64,000 nucleotides of DNA from Streptomyces hundungensis (lineage in GTDB: Bacteria > Actinomycetota > Actinomycetes > Streptomycetales > Streptomycetaceae), in the NCBI RefSeq assembly GCF_003627815.1, contig NZ_CP032698.1, positions 310,001-374,000 on the forward strand, given 5' to 3'. Of this stretch, positions 9,400-19,193 are shown piece by piece. The notes under the pieces were generated by a model that was not told where the DNA came from, searched no databases, and worked only from the letters and a program-made list of their open reading frames with translations. The stretch's first letter is position 1, and each line of letters starts with the position of its first letter. Position numbers and translations under genes: made by a program.

Positions 9400-9890
9400 C
9401 GTGGCGTCCGTGGCGTCCGCACCGGGGATGTCCAGGACGCCGGCGTGCCCGAGGTCGACGGCGTCCTTCAGCAACTCCGCGCCGACCAGGATCCATTCCC
9501 CATCCCGTATCGGCAGCGGGCGGGCGCCCGCCCGGGCGGCGACGAGGTGGCGCGGCACACACCCGCCTCCCCGGCCGGCCGTCCCGAGAGGGCCGGAAAC
9601 AGGACGTGCGTGAGCAGTTGGCTCACCCCGACCGGGGCGAGGGCGCCGACGTCCGCCAGGCGCAGCAGCATGCCCAGCACGTGTGGCCCGGTCGGGGCGA
9701 GCTCGGCGACGCGGCTGGTCAGCCGCTCCCCCGCGGCATGGGGGGCTGTGGCGGGCAGGTACTCGAGAAACGGGGCCGCGGGTCACACACTGGCCGCCGT
9801 GTCGGCCCAGCAGCAGATGCGGGGCGTACTCCTGAAAAGCGGCAGCGCGGCTGGTTCCCCGTGGCTCGGCGCCGAGGTGCCCTAGAGTCG
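9400..9890 (-). pseudogene. Possible decayed gene, minus strand
   Basis: The minus strand shows coding-like segments in different frames. One reads LGMLLRLADVGALAPVGVSQLLTHVLFPAL (about 9600-9690). After a frame change the next is LPIRDGEWILVGAELLKDAVDLGHAGVLDIPG (about 9420-9515). Upstream a third fragment reads QEYAPHLLLGRHGGQCVTRG. Together they look like a gene broken by at least two frameshifts. No family is recognised. It lies between the convergent cupin gene and the divergent YdcF-like gene. Confidence 0.35.
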
Positions 9891-9894
9891 CCGC

Positions 9895-10497
9895 ATGCTG
9901 CGAAGAACAGGGCTGGCGATAGCTGGGGTTGCAGCCCTGGCCTGGGGCGAGTGGTTGAACTGGCGCTGGTCTCAAGTTCTCGTGGGGGACGGCAGGGGCG
10001 CCTCCGAGGCCGTGGTGGTGTTGGGGTACCGGAATCCACAAGCGACGGCGAACCTGATCAACCGATGGCGAGTCCGTGCCGGAATCCGCTCATGCGCCGA
10101 AGGTGCGCATGCGACCTGCGTGATCTTCAGCGGCGGCGCGACCGGCGGCGGCACTGCGGAGGCCAAGTTGATGGCTGACTACGCGAAATCGGTTCTTGGG
10201 TTCGATGGCACAGTGCTCCTCGAGGACCGAAGCGCGACGACGTGGGAAAACATCACGAACGTCATCCCGCTGCTTGAGGACGTGGACGTGGACTGCATCA
10301 AGATCGCTTCTCAGCCGGCTCATGCGCTCAAGGCGCGAGCGTACTTGCGGCGGCAACGGCCCGATCTTGCGGAGAGGCTGGTGCGCGCTGACGACTACCG
10401 CCCTGGCGAGTGGATGGTCGTGAAACCGCTGCTGGCCCTATACGGACTTTGGACACTCCGCGGCCTCAAGGCCAACGAGCGGAAGGTCTTGCTGTAG
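9895..10497 (+). CDS. YdcF/SanA family protein (DUF218)
   Basis: A 200-residue protein with a short hydrophobic N-terminus (LAIAGVAALAWGEWLNWRW) that may anchor it in the membrane. The DUF218 core follows: EAVVVLGYRN near residue 38, CVIFSGGATGGGTAEAKLMADYAKSVLG near residue 80, LLEDRSATTWENI near residue 105 and IKIASQPAHALKARAYLRRQRP near residue 140. The family contains E. coli YdcF and SanA; members are linked to envelope processes and bind nucleotide-like ligands, but no reaction is firmly known. The conserved Glu-Ala-x-x-M and E-x-x-S-x-x-T-x-E-N motifs are present, so the protein looks intact. It stands alone. Confidence 0.82.
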   Translation: MLRRTGLAIAGVAALAWGEWLNWRWSQVLVGDGRGASEAVVVLGYRNPQATANLINRWRVRAGIRSCAEGAHATCVIFSGGATGGGTAEAKLMADYAKSVLGFDGTVLLEDRSATTWENITNVIPLLEDVDVDCIKIASQPAHALKARAYLRRQRPDLAERLVRADDYRPGEWMVVKPLLALYGLWTLRGLKANERKVLL

Positions 10498-10833
10498 ACG
10501 GGCGCGCTATCGCGTGGCTCGCGCATGGTGGCTCGTGACCCGACAGGGCGGCAGATGATGCTGCATCCCGGAGCAAGGCAAGCTTCATGGATTGCCGGCT
10601 GACCGTTGCGGCGCGAGTGGCCGTCGGTTGTTCGCGCGTCGGAGTTTCTGGGCGGCCGTCGTCATGGTTGTCGTGGCCGGCTCCGCTTTCGTGGTCAGCC
10701 AGGCCTCGGCGGGCACCGTGCGATGCCCACCGGCCCGTGCCCAAGTCGGGCGCTCTGGCCGCTGTGCCGGGGCCGGATCCACGGGCGGAAATCATGCACG
10801 TCATGGCAGGCGATTGTGTCAGCATCGCCTGCC

Positions 10834-11607
10834 ATGGAGAACTGGGACGAACTGACCATCACGGAACAGGTGCTGGTCCACCGCGCTGTCAACGGCACCA
10901 GTACTCGCGGCAGCGCGCAGCATGTCACGGCCGTGCTGCGCTGGGCGGGCGCGCCCGGGGTGCCCGAGCGCCGCCACGCCTTACCGGCGGAGGAGCTGGA
11001 GCGGGTACCGGAGCTGGCGACGGCAACGCTTCGGCTGGTCGCGCTGGAGTGGTTGACGGTGCGCCGGGCTCCGAGCAGCAGCTTCGTCCAGGAGGACGGC
11101 CCGGCGGTCACGGGCTTCGAACTGGAGCAGGTGGTGGCCGACCCGGCGACGTGGTTGATGCCATCGGGCAACGAGGACGACCTGCCCGCCCTCTCGCTGC
11201 GGGCCACCGCTGAGGGTCACCGCCGCTGGGAGGCCCGGGCGTACGCACCGGACGCCAGGCCAACCATCCACCAGCTGGACCTCACACAGGACGAGGACCG
11301 GATCCGGGTGTGTGCCATGGAAGCGAGCGGCTGGCTGACCGGCCCGTTCGGGGTCCTCGCCGATCTGGCGGGCGAGGAGCTGCGGGCGTACGTGGCGGCC
11401 CAACTCGCCCCGCTGCTCCGGCTCGTCCGCGCGGGCATGATCGAGGTGCTGCACGTCGCGGAGCCGGACGCCGAGGCGACAATCATCCCGCCGGCGGACC
11501 TGCTGGACGCTTTTGGCGACAGGGAGCTGCGCTGCGACGACGGCGACGACTGGGGCATCGGGTTCACCTGCGTCCTGATCCAGTCGCTGGCGAACGCGCT
11601 CCGTTAG
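10834..11607 (+). CDS. Hypothetical protein, 257 aa
   Basis: Starts at ATG 10834 (MENWDELTITEQVLVHRAVNGTSTRGS). The frame is open further upstream, but the residues there (Arg/Gly/Pro-rich) have no coding character. The product is acidic and soluble-looking, with helices in the middle (ALPAEELERVPELATATLRLVALEWLTV) and a C-terminal DWGIGFTCVLIQSLANAL. The WD.LT..E.......G motif at the start and the acidic C-terminus suggest an uncharacterised conserved Streptomyces family, but I cannot name it. No clear ribosome binding site is seen. Confidence 0.65.
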   Translation: MENWDELTITEQVLVHRAVNGTSTRGSAQHVTAVLRWAGAPGVPERRHALPAEELERVPELATATLRLVALEWLTVRRAPSSSFVQEDGPAVTGFELEQVVADPATWLMPSGNEDDLPALSLRATAEGHRRWEARAYAPDARPTIHQLDLTQDEDRIRVCAMEASGWLTGPFGVLADLAGEELRAYVAAQLAPLLRLVRAGMIEVLHVAEPDAEATIIPPADLLDAFGDRELRCDDGDDWGIGFTCVLIQSLANALR

Positions 11608-12568
11608 CCCCCGGAAGCCGGAGCCCCGGAAGCACACCGAAAGCGAGCAGCCAATGTCACTTGGCAACCTGTCAGGACCGCTTGCTTACGGGTTCGAGGA
11701 GCGCCGACGGGTCTGTCGACGCATCGCCCCCATGGATCGGACATGGATCGGGCCTGGATCGGACATGCCGGAACGCCACCTATCGCGTCCCGGTGACCTC
11801 CGAAGGACTTGGGCTCAGGATGCTGCGCTCAGGTGGCGACCTCCGGGGGGGAGAGCGTCCAGGGGTGGGCTGCACTCGAACCGGAGGATCTGCGGGAGTG
11901 TGTGACTCCGCTGCTGCCCGCCGATCCCGAGCGTCATCAGCTCTGTCCCGCGCGATCGCGTTCGACGAACCGGCCGGCACTCGGGGCCTGATGTACGTGC
12001 TGCGAACCGGCGGACCGGTGTCATACGGCACGACATTGCAGCGGACGCTACGGACTGCCTCAGCATGACTGCTCGGCACCGACGACTGGCCGCGCCGAGG
12101 TCGGCGACCGGCCGGAGCCCCTCGAGGGCCTGCTGGCCGGCGTGCGGTTCAACTGCCTTCTGGGCATGGACAGTTGCGAGAGCGACCGCTATCACCACGT
12201 GGCACCCAAACACGAGGCACCCAAAGGGGATTGCATCGCCCCCGGCCCGCATGCGGTTTGGTTCCAGCGAATCGCGGGCGGCTGTTGTTGCGGTCGCGGC
12301 CGGGGTGGCGGTGAAGCCGTCACCCCGGCCGCGGTTGTTTCAGGGGGAATTACGCAATTCAGCGATGCGGGACGCTCTTTGATGGGTGATCAAGCACTGC
12401 GCGCTTCACGGTAGCAACCAGGCCAGCCCGGATCCCGCGCGAGATCGGAGCCACGAACGGCCCGGAGCTGTGCAGGGGGTCCTGCCTTCGCCGCTGCCCT
12501 CCCCGCAACAAACTTCAAGCGGCTTCCGTTCGATCGACAAGCTCCATGATCGATACGACAACGGCCCG
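11608..12568. other. Long stretch without a supported gene
   Basis: About 960 bp between a plus-strand gene and a minus-strand gene. Frames on both strands are broken and lack start signals. GGATCGG-type words recur at 11735-11768. The only strong structure is the 17-bp hairpin at 12295-12333. Confidence 0.5.
12295..12333. terminator. Strong hairpin between convergent genes
   Basis: A 17-bp stem with a single G-U pair and a 5-base loop (TGAAG). It lies about 240 bp beyond the 3' end of the minus-strand secreted-protein gene and about 690 bp after the plus-strand gene. It is probably a bidirectional terminator, although the T-tract is weak (GTTGTTT). Confidence 0.55.
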
Positions 12569-13081
12569 TTACAGACTCGCCGTTGCGCTGTAGGCCTCGC
12601 TGGTGAACTGCCCGTTCCCGGTGCTGTCGAAGTATCCGAGAATCGCGCCCGATTTCCACTGACCGGCCTGATAGGGCGCCGTAACGGTCACATAGCACGA
12701 TGTGCAGTTGTGTTTGGTGACATTGTTCTGGCTGACGCTGGATCCGTAGAAGTACAGGGCTGTCCCGAACGACAGTGTGGCCGCGTTGCTGTTGCAATAC
12801 GCCCAGACCGTGGATGTCACGCCGGCAGTGCCGTGATACGGCTTGCCGGGGCTGACGGTGCAGGTGAGTACGGCCACGGAGGGGGCTGACCTGGAGACGG
12901 TCACTGTGCTTCCGCCGACCGTCATGGTCGCGCTGGTCTGACCGGCCGGCACGCTGATGGTGGTCGCGTGGGCGGAGTCGGAGGCGGCAGACGGAGCAGC
13001 CTGAGCGCCGGGGGCGCCGATGAGTGCGAAGGCGGTCATCGAGGCCACACCGAACAGGCAGCCCAACATTTTAGTGCGCAT
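12569..13081 (-). CDS. Secreted protein of unknown function
   Basis: A 170-residue protein starting at ATG 13081, with GAGG 5 bases before it. A Sec signal peptide covers residues 1-29 (MRTKMLGCLFGVASMTAFALIG, then APGAQA-AP). The mature part is Ser/Thr/Gly-rich and beta-rich, with five Cys residues (VLTCTV, WAYCNS, NCTSCYV) that could form disulfides outside the cell. It resembles the small exported beta-sandwich proteins common in Streptomyces. No enzyme motif is visible. The gene is monocistronic. Confidence 0.75.
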   Translation of the reverse strand: MRTKMLGCLFGVASMTAFALIGAPGAQAAPSAASDSAHATTISVPAGQTSATMTVGGSTVTVSRSAPSVAVLTCTVSPGKPYHGTAGVTSTVWAYCNSNAATLSFGTALYFYGSSVSQNNVTKHNCTSCYVTVTAPYQAGQWKSGAILGYFDSTGNGQFTSEAYSATASL

Positions 13082-13772
13082 GCAACCTCGATCCAGAGAA
13101 GGAAAACCGAGCACCGCGGTCAATCACCGCAGCGCACAGCTTGATTGGGGTAAAACGGCCAAGCGCACCATGTACTACTCAAGGCGCCAGCCGCAGGGCA
13201 AGCGTCCTAAGGTACGGAAGTTTGCGATCTTCACGGGCCGATCACGAGCTAGATTCTGCGGGATGGCATCCATGCGGCGCCGTGATGTTTCAGGCCATTC
13301 TGTTTCCGAAAATGGTCCCGCCGGATTCACTTGCGCCGCCCTCGGCTACACGCAGTGAAGATCCATCCGGGGCTCCTCGGAACCTCCCCCCGAAAGCGCG
13401 TTGTACAAGGTTGCGTTTGGGCAGGTCAGGGTTGGCGGCCTGGTACGAGCAGGTCGGGTCCCCTCGCCGCGCGAGGTGGTGTGGGCCGTCACGCCGAGGG
13501 CGGCGCACCAAAGAACGCCAGGAGCACCTCGGACGTCTGGAGCGTTCCTGACGCAGCGCCGCTCCCGCCAGGGGCTGTTGCAGACGCAGGACAAGTGGGC
13601 AGCCAGCCTCGCGCGCGCGGCACGCGCTGCGGGTTGGGTGTCGGGGACCTTGGTCATTCCGAAGCAACTACGAACCATCCGGCGGCAGCCCATACCGCCC
13701 GGTTCTCCAGTACCTGCCTCTCAAGGCGGGGGCCGGACCAGGTGGCGCGCGGATCCCCCCGGCGTCACTGCC
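13082..13772. other. Intergenic stretch, no gene seen
   Basis: About 690 bp between two minus-strand genes. Part next to 13082 should carry the promoter of the secreted-protein gene. Several long overlapping frames exist on both strands, but their products are Arg/Pro-rich with no homology I recognise. Confidence 0.5.
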
Positions 13773-14690
13773 TCAGCAGATGCGGATCCTCTGGCGACCG
13801 TCGCGCACCGTGACCTGATAGCAAGCTTCGCTGTACGCCGGCCACGGCCCTTCGACCGTCGGCCAGCCGAGGTCGGTGAAGGGCCGCTCGGCGCGCTGTC
13901 CGCGCATCTTCATGAAGGCGACGCCAGTGACGAGGCGGCCGGCGCCCCCTCCCTGCCCGTCGGCGACGAGGCGAAGCAGGGCGTCATGGCCGAAGGGCCC
14001 GTGGAGCGGGGTGACGATGACAGCGCCGGGTGCGGCCTGGTCGAGCCACGCCCGCGGGATCTGCCGGACGGCTGCGGTGGAGATGATCCTCGTGTACGGC
14101 CCGCGATCTGGACATCCCCTTTCGCCGTCGCCAGTCACGACCGCCGGGCGCAGACGGAAGTCGGCGAGCGACCGTCGGGCACGGTCGGCGAGTTGTTCGT
14201 CGATCTCGATCGTCACCAGGTTCTCGGGGCGGACGCGTTGGGCCAGAAGTGCCGTGCTGTATCCGGAGCCGGTGCCAATCTCCAGTGCGGTGTCACTGGG
14301 GCCGGGGTCGAGGTGGTGCAGCATGTCGACGACGACCGCCGAGCAGGACACGGCGCTGGTGAACGGTGCGTCTGTAGGGCCGTCCTCGGGCCGTACGGCG
14401 CCATCGGCGACTTGCGTGATGAGGGAAGCGCGGGGCCGGTAAACGCCCTTGAGCCAGGCCCGTGGGCGCTCGTGACGGTCGATCACGTGATGCAGGCCGT
14501 CCGCACGCGGCGTCGGCCACCACACCCGGTCCGGCACGAAATGCTCGCGCGGCACCTCCAAGAATGCCGCACGCAGCCAGGGCCGGTCATTGAAGTGCCC
14601 AACCGTCCGGCCGTCGATCTCGGCCGCGCACGCGGCCCGCAGCTCGACCGCCAGTCTCTCCAGCTCGTCGGAAAGAGCCTCAATCATCAT
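13773..14690 (-). CDS. PCMT-like protein O-methyltransferase
   Basis: A 305-residue SAM-dependent methyltransferase. The start is ATG 14690 or the adjacent ATG 14687, with GGAG 6 bases upstream; sequence further upstream lacks coding character. The fold is that of protein-L-isoaspartate methyltransferase: VPREHFVPDRVW near residue 45, SLITQVADG near residue 90, then DTALEIGTGSGYSTALLA (SAM motif I) near residue 130, ENLVTIEIDEQL (motif II) and TRIISTAAVRQIPRAWLDQ near residue 205. The PCMT landmarks S-x-x-T-x-x and E-I-G-T-G-S-G-Y are intact. A C-terminal extension resembles the methyltransferases found beside some RiPP systems, but no peptide gene is adjacent. It may repair damaged Asp residues or act on an unknown peptide. 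Confidence 0.82.
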   Translation of the reverse strand: MMIEALSDELERLAVELRAACAAEIDGRTVGHFNDRPWLRAAFLEVPREHFVPDRVWWPTPRADGLHHVIDRHERPRAWLKGVYRPRASLITQVADGAVRPEDGPTDAPFTSAVSCSAVVVDMLHHLDPGPSDTALEIGTGSGYSTALLAQRVRPENLVTIEIDEQLADRARRSLADFRLRPAVVTGDGERGCPDRGPYTRIISTAAVRQIPRAWLDQAAPGAVIVTPLHGPFGHDALLRLVADGQGGGAGRLVTGVAFMKMRGQRAERPFTDLGWPTVEGPWPAYSEACYQVTVRDGRQRIRIC

Positions 14691-15105
14691 CCGGCTCCGG
14701 CTCCGGGGCCGGCATCGGGTTCCCGGGGTCGCCCGGGCTCGACGAGTCCCCGCCAACCTGCCCGTCCTGATCACCGCGGCTTCCACCCATGACGCTCCCC
14801 AAGACACCCGATCGCGCGCACCTCGACGCGATGACTTCACCGCAAGGGGACCAGCAACTACGCGGCGCCGCAAGCGAGTTGCGGATTGTGCGAATGCGCC
14901 GTACACCCCCTCCAGATCACAGCTACGATGCGCCGGCCCCAGCAGGGGCACGCGGGAGGGCGACGACGAATAGCGTCGGTCCCCCTGCTCCGCTTCCGCC
15001 GATTCCGGTGCAGGTCAACGCCACGCCTGGCGCTGGGAGTTCACGCCTCCCTCGCGGTCTCCGCCGCTGGGAACGCTCCGCCGATCCCTTCCCTATGCTG
15101 GCGGC
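14691..15105. other. Divergent promoter region
   Basis: About 415 bp between the methyltransferase (minus) and the luciferase-like gene (plus). Both promoters must lie here. No gene and no clear operator is seen. Confidence 0.5.
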
Positions 15106-16092
15106 ATGATCAATGTGCCGATGTCAGCGCTGGAAGTCGCGGTGGTCGAGTCAGGGACCCGCGGCGTGGAGACCCTGCGGGACACCGCCGTCTTCGCTCG
15201 CAAGCTCGAAGCCTTGGGGTACCGAAGGATCTGGTACGCCGAGCACCACCATTCGCCCGCGATCGGTGCGTTCCCGCCCGTGCTCCTGATTGCCCACGCG
15301 GCGGCCTCGACGTCTTCGATCCGGCTCGGTTCGGGCGGAGTGCTGGCGCCCAACCATGCGCCCATCACGCTCGCGGAGCAGTTCGGAACACTGGCCGCGC
15401 TGCATGAGGACCGTATCGACCTGGGTATCGGCCGCGGCCCTGGAACTTTCGACGAGGCCACCGCGCGCGCACTGCGCCGCGGAGCGGGGTCGGCGACGGA
15501 CCAGGAGTACCACGACGACGTCGCCGCGATTCTGTCCCTCCTGGTCGACGAAGTGGCGCTCGGCCTCCTGCCGGAGCCTTGGCTGCTGTGCTCCAGCACC
15601 GCGGGGGCCGCCCTGGCCGCGCGACTCGGTCTGCCGATCGCTGTCGCCCACCACATCCGGCCCGACACCACCTTCGCCGTGCTGGAGCGCTACCGGGCCG
15701 AGTTCGTGCCGTCCCAATGGTGTGAGCAGCCCCGGGTCCTGACGTGTGTGGAGGTCATCTGTGCTGAGACGGAGCAGGAAGCGGCATGGCGAGCCGGGCC
15801 CATGGACGTGGTGAAGGCCGGGCTGCTCAAGGGGCTGAGCGACATCCCGTTCCCCACCCCTGCGGACGCTGCGGCCCATCCCTTCACGCCGGAGGAACGG
15901 CAGGCGCTCGCCGGATTCCGTGCACAGCAGGCGTGCGGAACGCCCGAGACCGTGGTGCGCCGGCTCGCGCAACTGGCTGCCGAGACCGGAGCGGACGAAC
16001 TCATGCTGACCACGCCTGTCTACGATCTCGACGCCCGCGTCCGCTCGTACGAACTCGTCAAGAGGTACTGCGAGGCCACGACAACCCCGTGA
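15106..16092 (+). CDS. LLM-class flavin-dependent oxidoreductase
   Basis: A 328-residue bacterial luciferase-like protein using reduced FMN/F420-type cofactors on an unknown substrate. It starts at ATG 15106 (MINVPMSALEVAVVE). The family pattern is complete: ALGYRRIWYAEHHHSPAIG near residue 37 (the AEHH cofactor/substrate motif), IRLGSGGVLAPNHAPITLAEQFGTLAALH near residue 72, RIDLGIGRGPG near residue 104 and a C-terminal GTPETVVRRLAQLAAETGADELML. It is similar to the MsnO8-like subgroup common in Streptomyces. It stands alone, divergent from the methyltransferase. No regulator is adjacent. Confidence 0.88.
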   Translation: MINVPMSALEVAVVESGTRGVETLRDTAVFARKLEALGYRRIWYAEHHHSPAIGAFPPVLLIAHAAASTSSIRLGSGGVLAPNHAPITLAEQFGTLAALHEDRIDLGIGRGPGTFDEATARALRRGAGSATDQEYHDDVAAILSLLVDEVALGLLPEPWLLCSSTAGAALAARLGLPIAVAHHIRPDTTFAVLERYRAEFVPSQWCEQPRVLTCVEVICAETEQEAAWRAGPMDVVKAGLLKGLSDIPFPTPADAAAHPFTPEERQALAGFRAQQACGTPETVVRRLAQLAAETGADELMLTTPVYDLDARVRSYELVKRYCEATTTP

Positions 16093-16464
16093 GGGCGCCA
16101 CCTCGGCTCTCGTCATGCCGCAGTGCCGCAGTGCCGCTGTGAGCACACACGCCGCTCGCTCCCGCCCAACGCCTGGGCCCCAGGGGCGAGTTGTGTCCTG
16201 GAGCCCTGCGCCCTGCCGAAGTGACTGTCCGGCCCTGTCCGCGTGCGGGCGCGGAGGGGAAGCAGCACGGAATGGCCCTGATCGTCGCGGCTGCCGATCC
16301 GCACATGCCTCGCTCCGAACGAACGCGGGAGCGCGGACTTAATCTCCGTCGTGCCCGTGCCGATGAGTTGTGTGCCGATCCGCAGTCGATACGGCTGGAC
16401 ACACCCACAGCCGTGGGCCTGTGCTGGGGACGTTCCAGCCCAGGAGAAGCATATGGAGGCAGTG
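16093..16464. other. Intergenic stretch, no gene seen
   Basis: About 370 bp between two plus-strand genes. No coding frame or terminator hairpin is convincing. Confidence 0.5.
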
Positions 16465-17754
16465 ATGAGCGTCGACGACTCCGAGCAGGAGCGCACCATC
16501 CGGACCGGCGAACACGCGACGCGGGTGAGGGGCCCCAAGGTGTTGGTGGCGGGGGCCAGCATCGCGGGCCCCGCGCTGGCCCACTGGCTGCGCCGACGCG
16601 GGGCCGAGGCCACCGTGGTGGAGCGGGCTCCTGAGCTGCGGCCCGGCGGTCAGGCGGTGGACGCGCGCGGGGTCGCCAGGGAGGTCATCCGACGCATGGG
16701 GCTCGACGCGACAGTGCGCGCGGCATGCACCGACACCGCCGGAGCGCACACCGTGGACGCGGACGGGAAGGTGTTGGAGACCTTCCGCGCGGACGACGAC
16801 GGCGGCGACGGATTCATCGCGGACATCGAGATCTTGCGCGGAGACCTGTCCCAAGTGCTCTACGACGACACCCGCGACGGCGTCGAGTACGTCTTCGGCG
16901 ACCGGATCGCCGAGCTGGCCCAGGACGCGGACGGGGTCGACGTGCTCTTCGCGGGCGGCGACCGGCGGCACTTCGACCTGGTGATCGGGGCCGACGGGCT
17001 GCACTCCGAACTGCGGGCGATGGTCTTCGGTCCGCATGAGCGGTTCCTGCACCACCTCGGCCACATGCTGGCCTTCTACAGTGTGCCCAATGAGTTCGGA
17101 CTGGACCGCTGGCTGCTTGAGTACCAGGATCACGAGTCCGGACGTTCGGCCCTCCTGCGGCCGATCCAGGACGCCGCCCGGGCGATGGCCATGTTCTACC
17201 TCCCGTCGCCCGACTTCGACGTCGACCACCGTGACGTCGCGGCCCAGAAGCGCCTGCTGCGTGAGCGGATGGCGGGTCTGGGCTGGCTGGTCCCGGACAT
17301 CCTCGCGCACCTGGACGACACCCCGGACTTCTACCTCGACCAGGTCGCCCAGGTGGTGATGGACCGCTGGTCGAGCGGCCGGGTGGCGCTGCTCGGGGAC
17401 GCGGCATTCAGCTCGTCGCCCATGTCCGGCCAGGGCACCGGGTTGGCGCTGGTCGGCGCCTACGTGCTGGCCGGGGAGCTGGCCGCCGCCGACTGGGATC
17501 CCGAGGCGGGGTTCGCCCGCTACGAGGCGCGGATGCGCTCGTTCGTCGAGGCCAACCAGGAGATCGGCCGTATGAACGCCCGCAGCCGCGACGTCCCGGG
17601 GGCGGACGCCGAACCGCAGCCCGATTTCACCAGCGCATGGTTCACCGATCTGGTCGGGCGCGCGATCAACGGCGTCGAGCTGCCGGAATACGGGGGGTTG
17701 CCTGACTCCGCGACCTCGGCCGGATCGCCGATCCCCTCCTCGAACAAGCCGTAG
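16465..17754 (+). CDS. FAD-dependent monooxygenase (class A, TetX-like)
   Basis: A 429-residue flavoprotein hydroxylase. ATG 16465 follows GGAGG by 5 bases; ATG 16453 is an in-frame alternative. FAD motif one is VLVAGASIAGPALAHWLRRRGAEATVVER (about 25-53). The DG motif is FDLVIGADGLHSELR (about 170-184) and the second FAD motif is VALLGDAAFSSSPMSGQGTGLALVGAYVLAGEL (about 309-341). The G-x-S-x-x-G dinucleotide pattern and short C-terminus match the FAD-dependent monooxygenases that modify aromatic antibiotics or polyketides (tetracycline, mitomycin and similar). No biosynthetic cluster is near, so a detoxification role is inferred. The protein is not a close relative of rox in this window. Confidence 0.85.
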   Translation: MSVDDSEQERTIRTGEHATRVRGPKVLVAGASIAGPALAHWLRRRGAEATVVERAPELRPGGQAVDARGVAREVIRRMGLDATVRAACTDTAGAHTVDADGKVLETFRADDDGGDGFIADIEILRGDLSQVLYDDTRDGVEYVFGDRIAELAQDADGVDVLFAGGDRRHFDLVIGADGLHSELRAMVFGPHERFLHHLGHMLAFYSVPNEFGLDRWLLEYQDHESGRSALLRPIQDAARAMAMFYLPSPDFDVDHRDVAAQKRLLRERMAGLGWLVPDILAHLDDTPDFYLDQVAQVVMDRWSSGRVALLGDAAFSSSPMSGQGTGLALVGAYVLAGELAAADWDPEAGFARYEARMRSFVEANQEIGRMNARSRDVPGADAEPQPDFTSAWFTDLVGRAINGVELPEYGGLPDSATSAGSPIPSSNKP

Positions 17755-18092
17755 GCATCCCGCATCCCACGTGCCGAGAGGGGCCGCCCTCCAGTGGGCC
17801 CCGCTCGGCGACATTGCGCCGATGAGCTGACCTCCGGTCCCCCACGGTGCAGACAGGATCCAACCGCCCTCCCCGACCACAAGCCCGGCACCGCACCCAA
17901 CCACCCCAAGGACACTGCCGAGTTGAAACTGCACACCACGATCTGCTCCGACACGACGTAACTCACGGCAGCGCAGAGCGCCGTCGCCACAGACCACCGA
18001 CGCCGCCTCAAGGGCACGTCAGAGCCGACCGAGGTCAAACGCCGAGGATGTGACGCAGCTCTTCAGCACGCCCCGGCGGACCACAGCGCGGT
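17755..18092. other. Intergenic stretch up to the IS630 element
   Basis: About 340 bp with no supported gene. The right end is the IS target site GT-TA-AC. Confidence 0.5.
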
Positions 18093-18126
18093 TACTGAGG
18101 TTGAACTCGTGGTGTCGTGTCGTTGC

Positions 18127-18744
18127 TCAGGTGGGTCTGATGCTCAGGCCGGTCTCGGCGAGGCAGCCGTCGATGAGCTCGCTGCGGTACTGGATGTGCC
18201 GTAAGCCGCGTCGGATGCGCTGGACGAGGTGTTCGGGGGTGCTGAAGGCGACGTTGGAGAGCCAGCCGCGCCGCAGAAGGGACCAGATCCCTTCGACAGG
18301 GTTGAGATCGGGCGCGTAGGGCGGCAGGTAGTAGATGGTCAGCCAGTCCCGGGCTTCGGCGAACTCCCGCAGTCCGGCGGCCTTTTGGACGTTGAGGTTG
18401 TCCCAGACGAGCACGATCGGGCCGCCGAGCTGCTGGTGGGCTGCGATGAGCAGGTCGCGGTAGTCGCGCCAGGAGAAGCTCTTGCGTCCGTCGCGTCGGC
18501 CGTCGTCCCGGCGCGGCCGGTAGATCAGCCGGGACCGGTGTCCGGGTTTGTAGCAGGTCAGCGCCGCGATGGATATCCGTCTGCGGGATCGGCCCCGCAC
18601 CCGCACCACCGGAGTCCGGCCGCGCTGCGACCAGGTCCTGGCCTGCGGCGGCGTCATGGAGAAACCGGCCTCGTCCTCGAAGACGAGCCAGGCTCCACGG
18701 GCCGCCGCGAGTCTTCCGCGCAGGGCCACACCTCCTTGACCCAC
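18127..18744 (-). CDS. IS630 transposase, second frame (DDE catalytic part)
   Basis: Carries the catalytic triad: Asp in VFEDEAGFSM, Asp in VLVWDNLNVQK and Glu in NPVEGIWSLLRRG. The family pattern LPPYAPDLNPVE is intact. It would be made only as a fusion with the first frame through a -1 ribosomal shift near 18730. No independent ribosome binding site is seen. The C-terminus ends about 10 bp inside the left inverted repeat. Confidence 0.88.
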   Translation of the reverse strand: MGQGGVALRGRLAAARGAWLVFEDEAGFSMTPPQARTWSQRGRTPVVRVRGRSRRRISIAALTCYKPGHRSRLIYRPRRDDGRRDGRKSFSWRDYRDLLIAAHQQLGGPIVLVWDNLNVQKAAGLREFAEARDWLTIYYLPPYAPDLNPVEGIWSLLRRGWLSNVAFSTPEHLVQRIRRGLRHIQYRSELIDGCLAETGLSIRPT

Positions 18745-19193
18745 CCGGCCACCGCCTCGTCGTCCCGCTCAATCGCCCGGCGGGCCGGCACCTGGCAGGA
18801 CCAGCCGTTGCGCACCAGCAGCTTGCGCACGCCCTGGACGGTGTAGGTCAGGTGGAAGCGCCTGCCGATCACCGTCTTCACACGGCTCAGAGTCCAGCGT
18901 TGATCCTCCCAGCCGTGCGCGGCCGGCCCCTTGGCCAGCTCCGCCTCCAACTGGGCGAACTGCTTCTCACTCAGCCTCGGCAGTGAAGCCGGCCCCTGTG
19001 ACCGCAGAGCCCGCGGACCGCCCTCGTCCCACAGCTGTCGCCATCGCTGCACCGAGCGGACGCTGACCCTCAGGTCCTTGGCGATCACCGAGCTCGCCTC
19101 GCCCTGCGCGAACCTCTCGGCCGCCTTGAGCCGTAACTCCTCGCGAAACTGCTGCCGTTCGGCCGTCAGCCCGCCCCCTTGTGGATACCGCAT
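18654..19193 (-). CDS. IS630 transposase, first frame (DNA-binding part)
   Basis: Encodes the N-terminal helix-turn-helix half of the transposase (TAERQQFREELRLKAAERF; then SSVIAKDLRVSVRSVQRWRQLW) and the winged-helix linker. ATG 19193 is taken as start. The frame runs past KEVWP and ends out of register. A -1 shift on the CCC of WP leads into the second frame with a continuous product (KEVWP-LRGRLAAARGAWLVFEDE). In this family such a shift is normal and programmed, so the element may be active. Confidence 0.85.
   Translation of the reverse strand: MRYPQGGGLTAERQQFREELRLKAAERFAQGEASSVIAKDLRVSVRSVQRWRQLWDEGGPRALRSQGPASLPRLSEKQFAQLEAELAKGPAAHGWEDQRWTLSRVKTVIGRRFHLTYTVQGVRKLLVRNGWSCQVPARRAIERDDEAVAGWVKEVWPCAEDSRRPVEPGSSSRTRPVSP

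Noticed and set aside
8629..10041. One long minus-strand gene of 605 codons spanning 8224-10041
   Set aside because: Only the last 134 codons have coding character. The rest is Arg/Pro/Gly-rich, overlaps the clearly real cupin gene and has no homology.
17520..18038. Minus-strand 172-codon frame after the flavin monooxygenase
   Set aside because: It overlaps the 3' end of a well-supported gene, is low in coding character and has no ribosome binding site.
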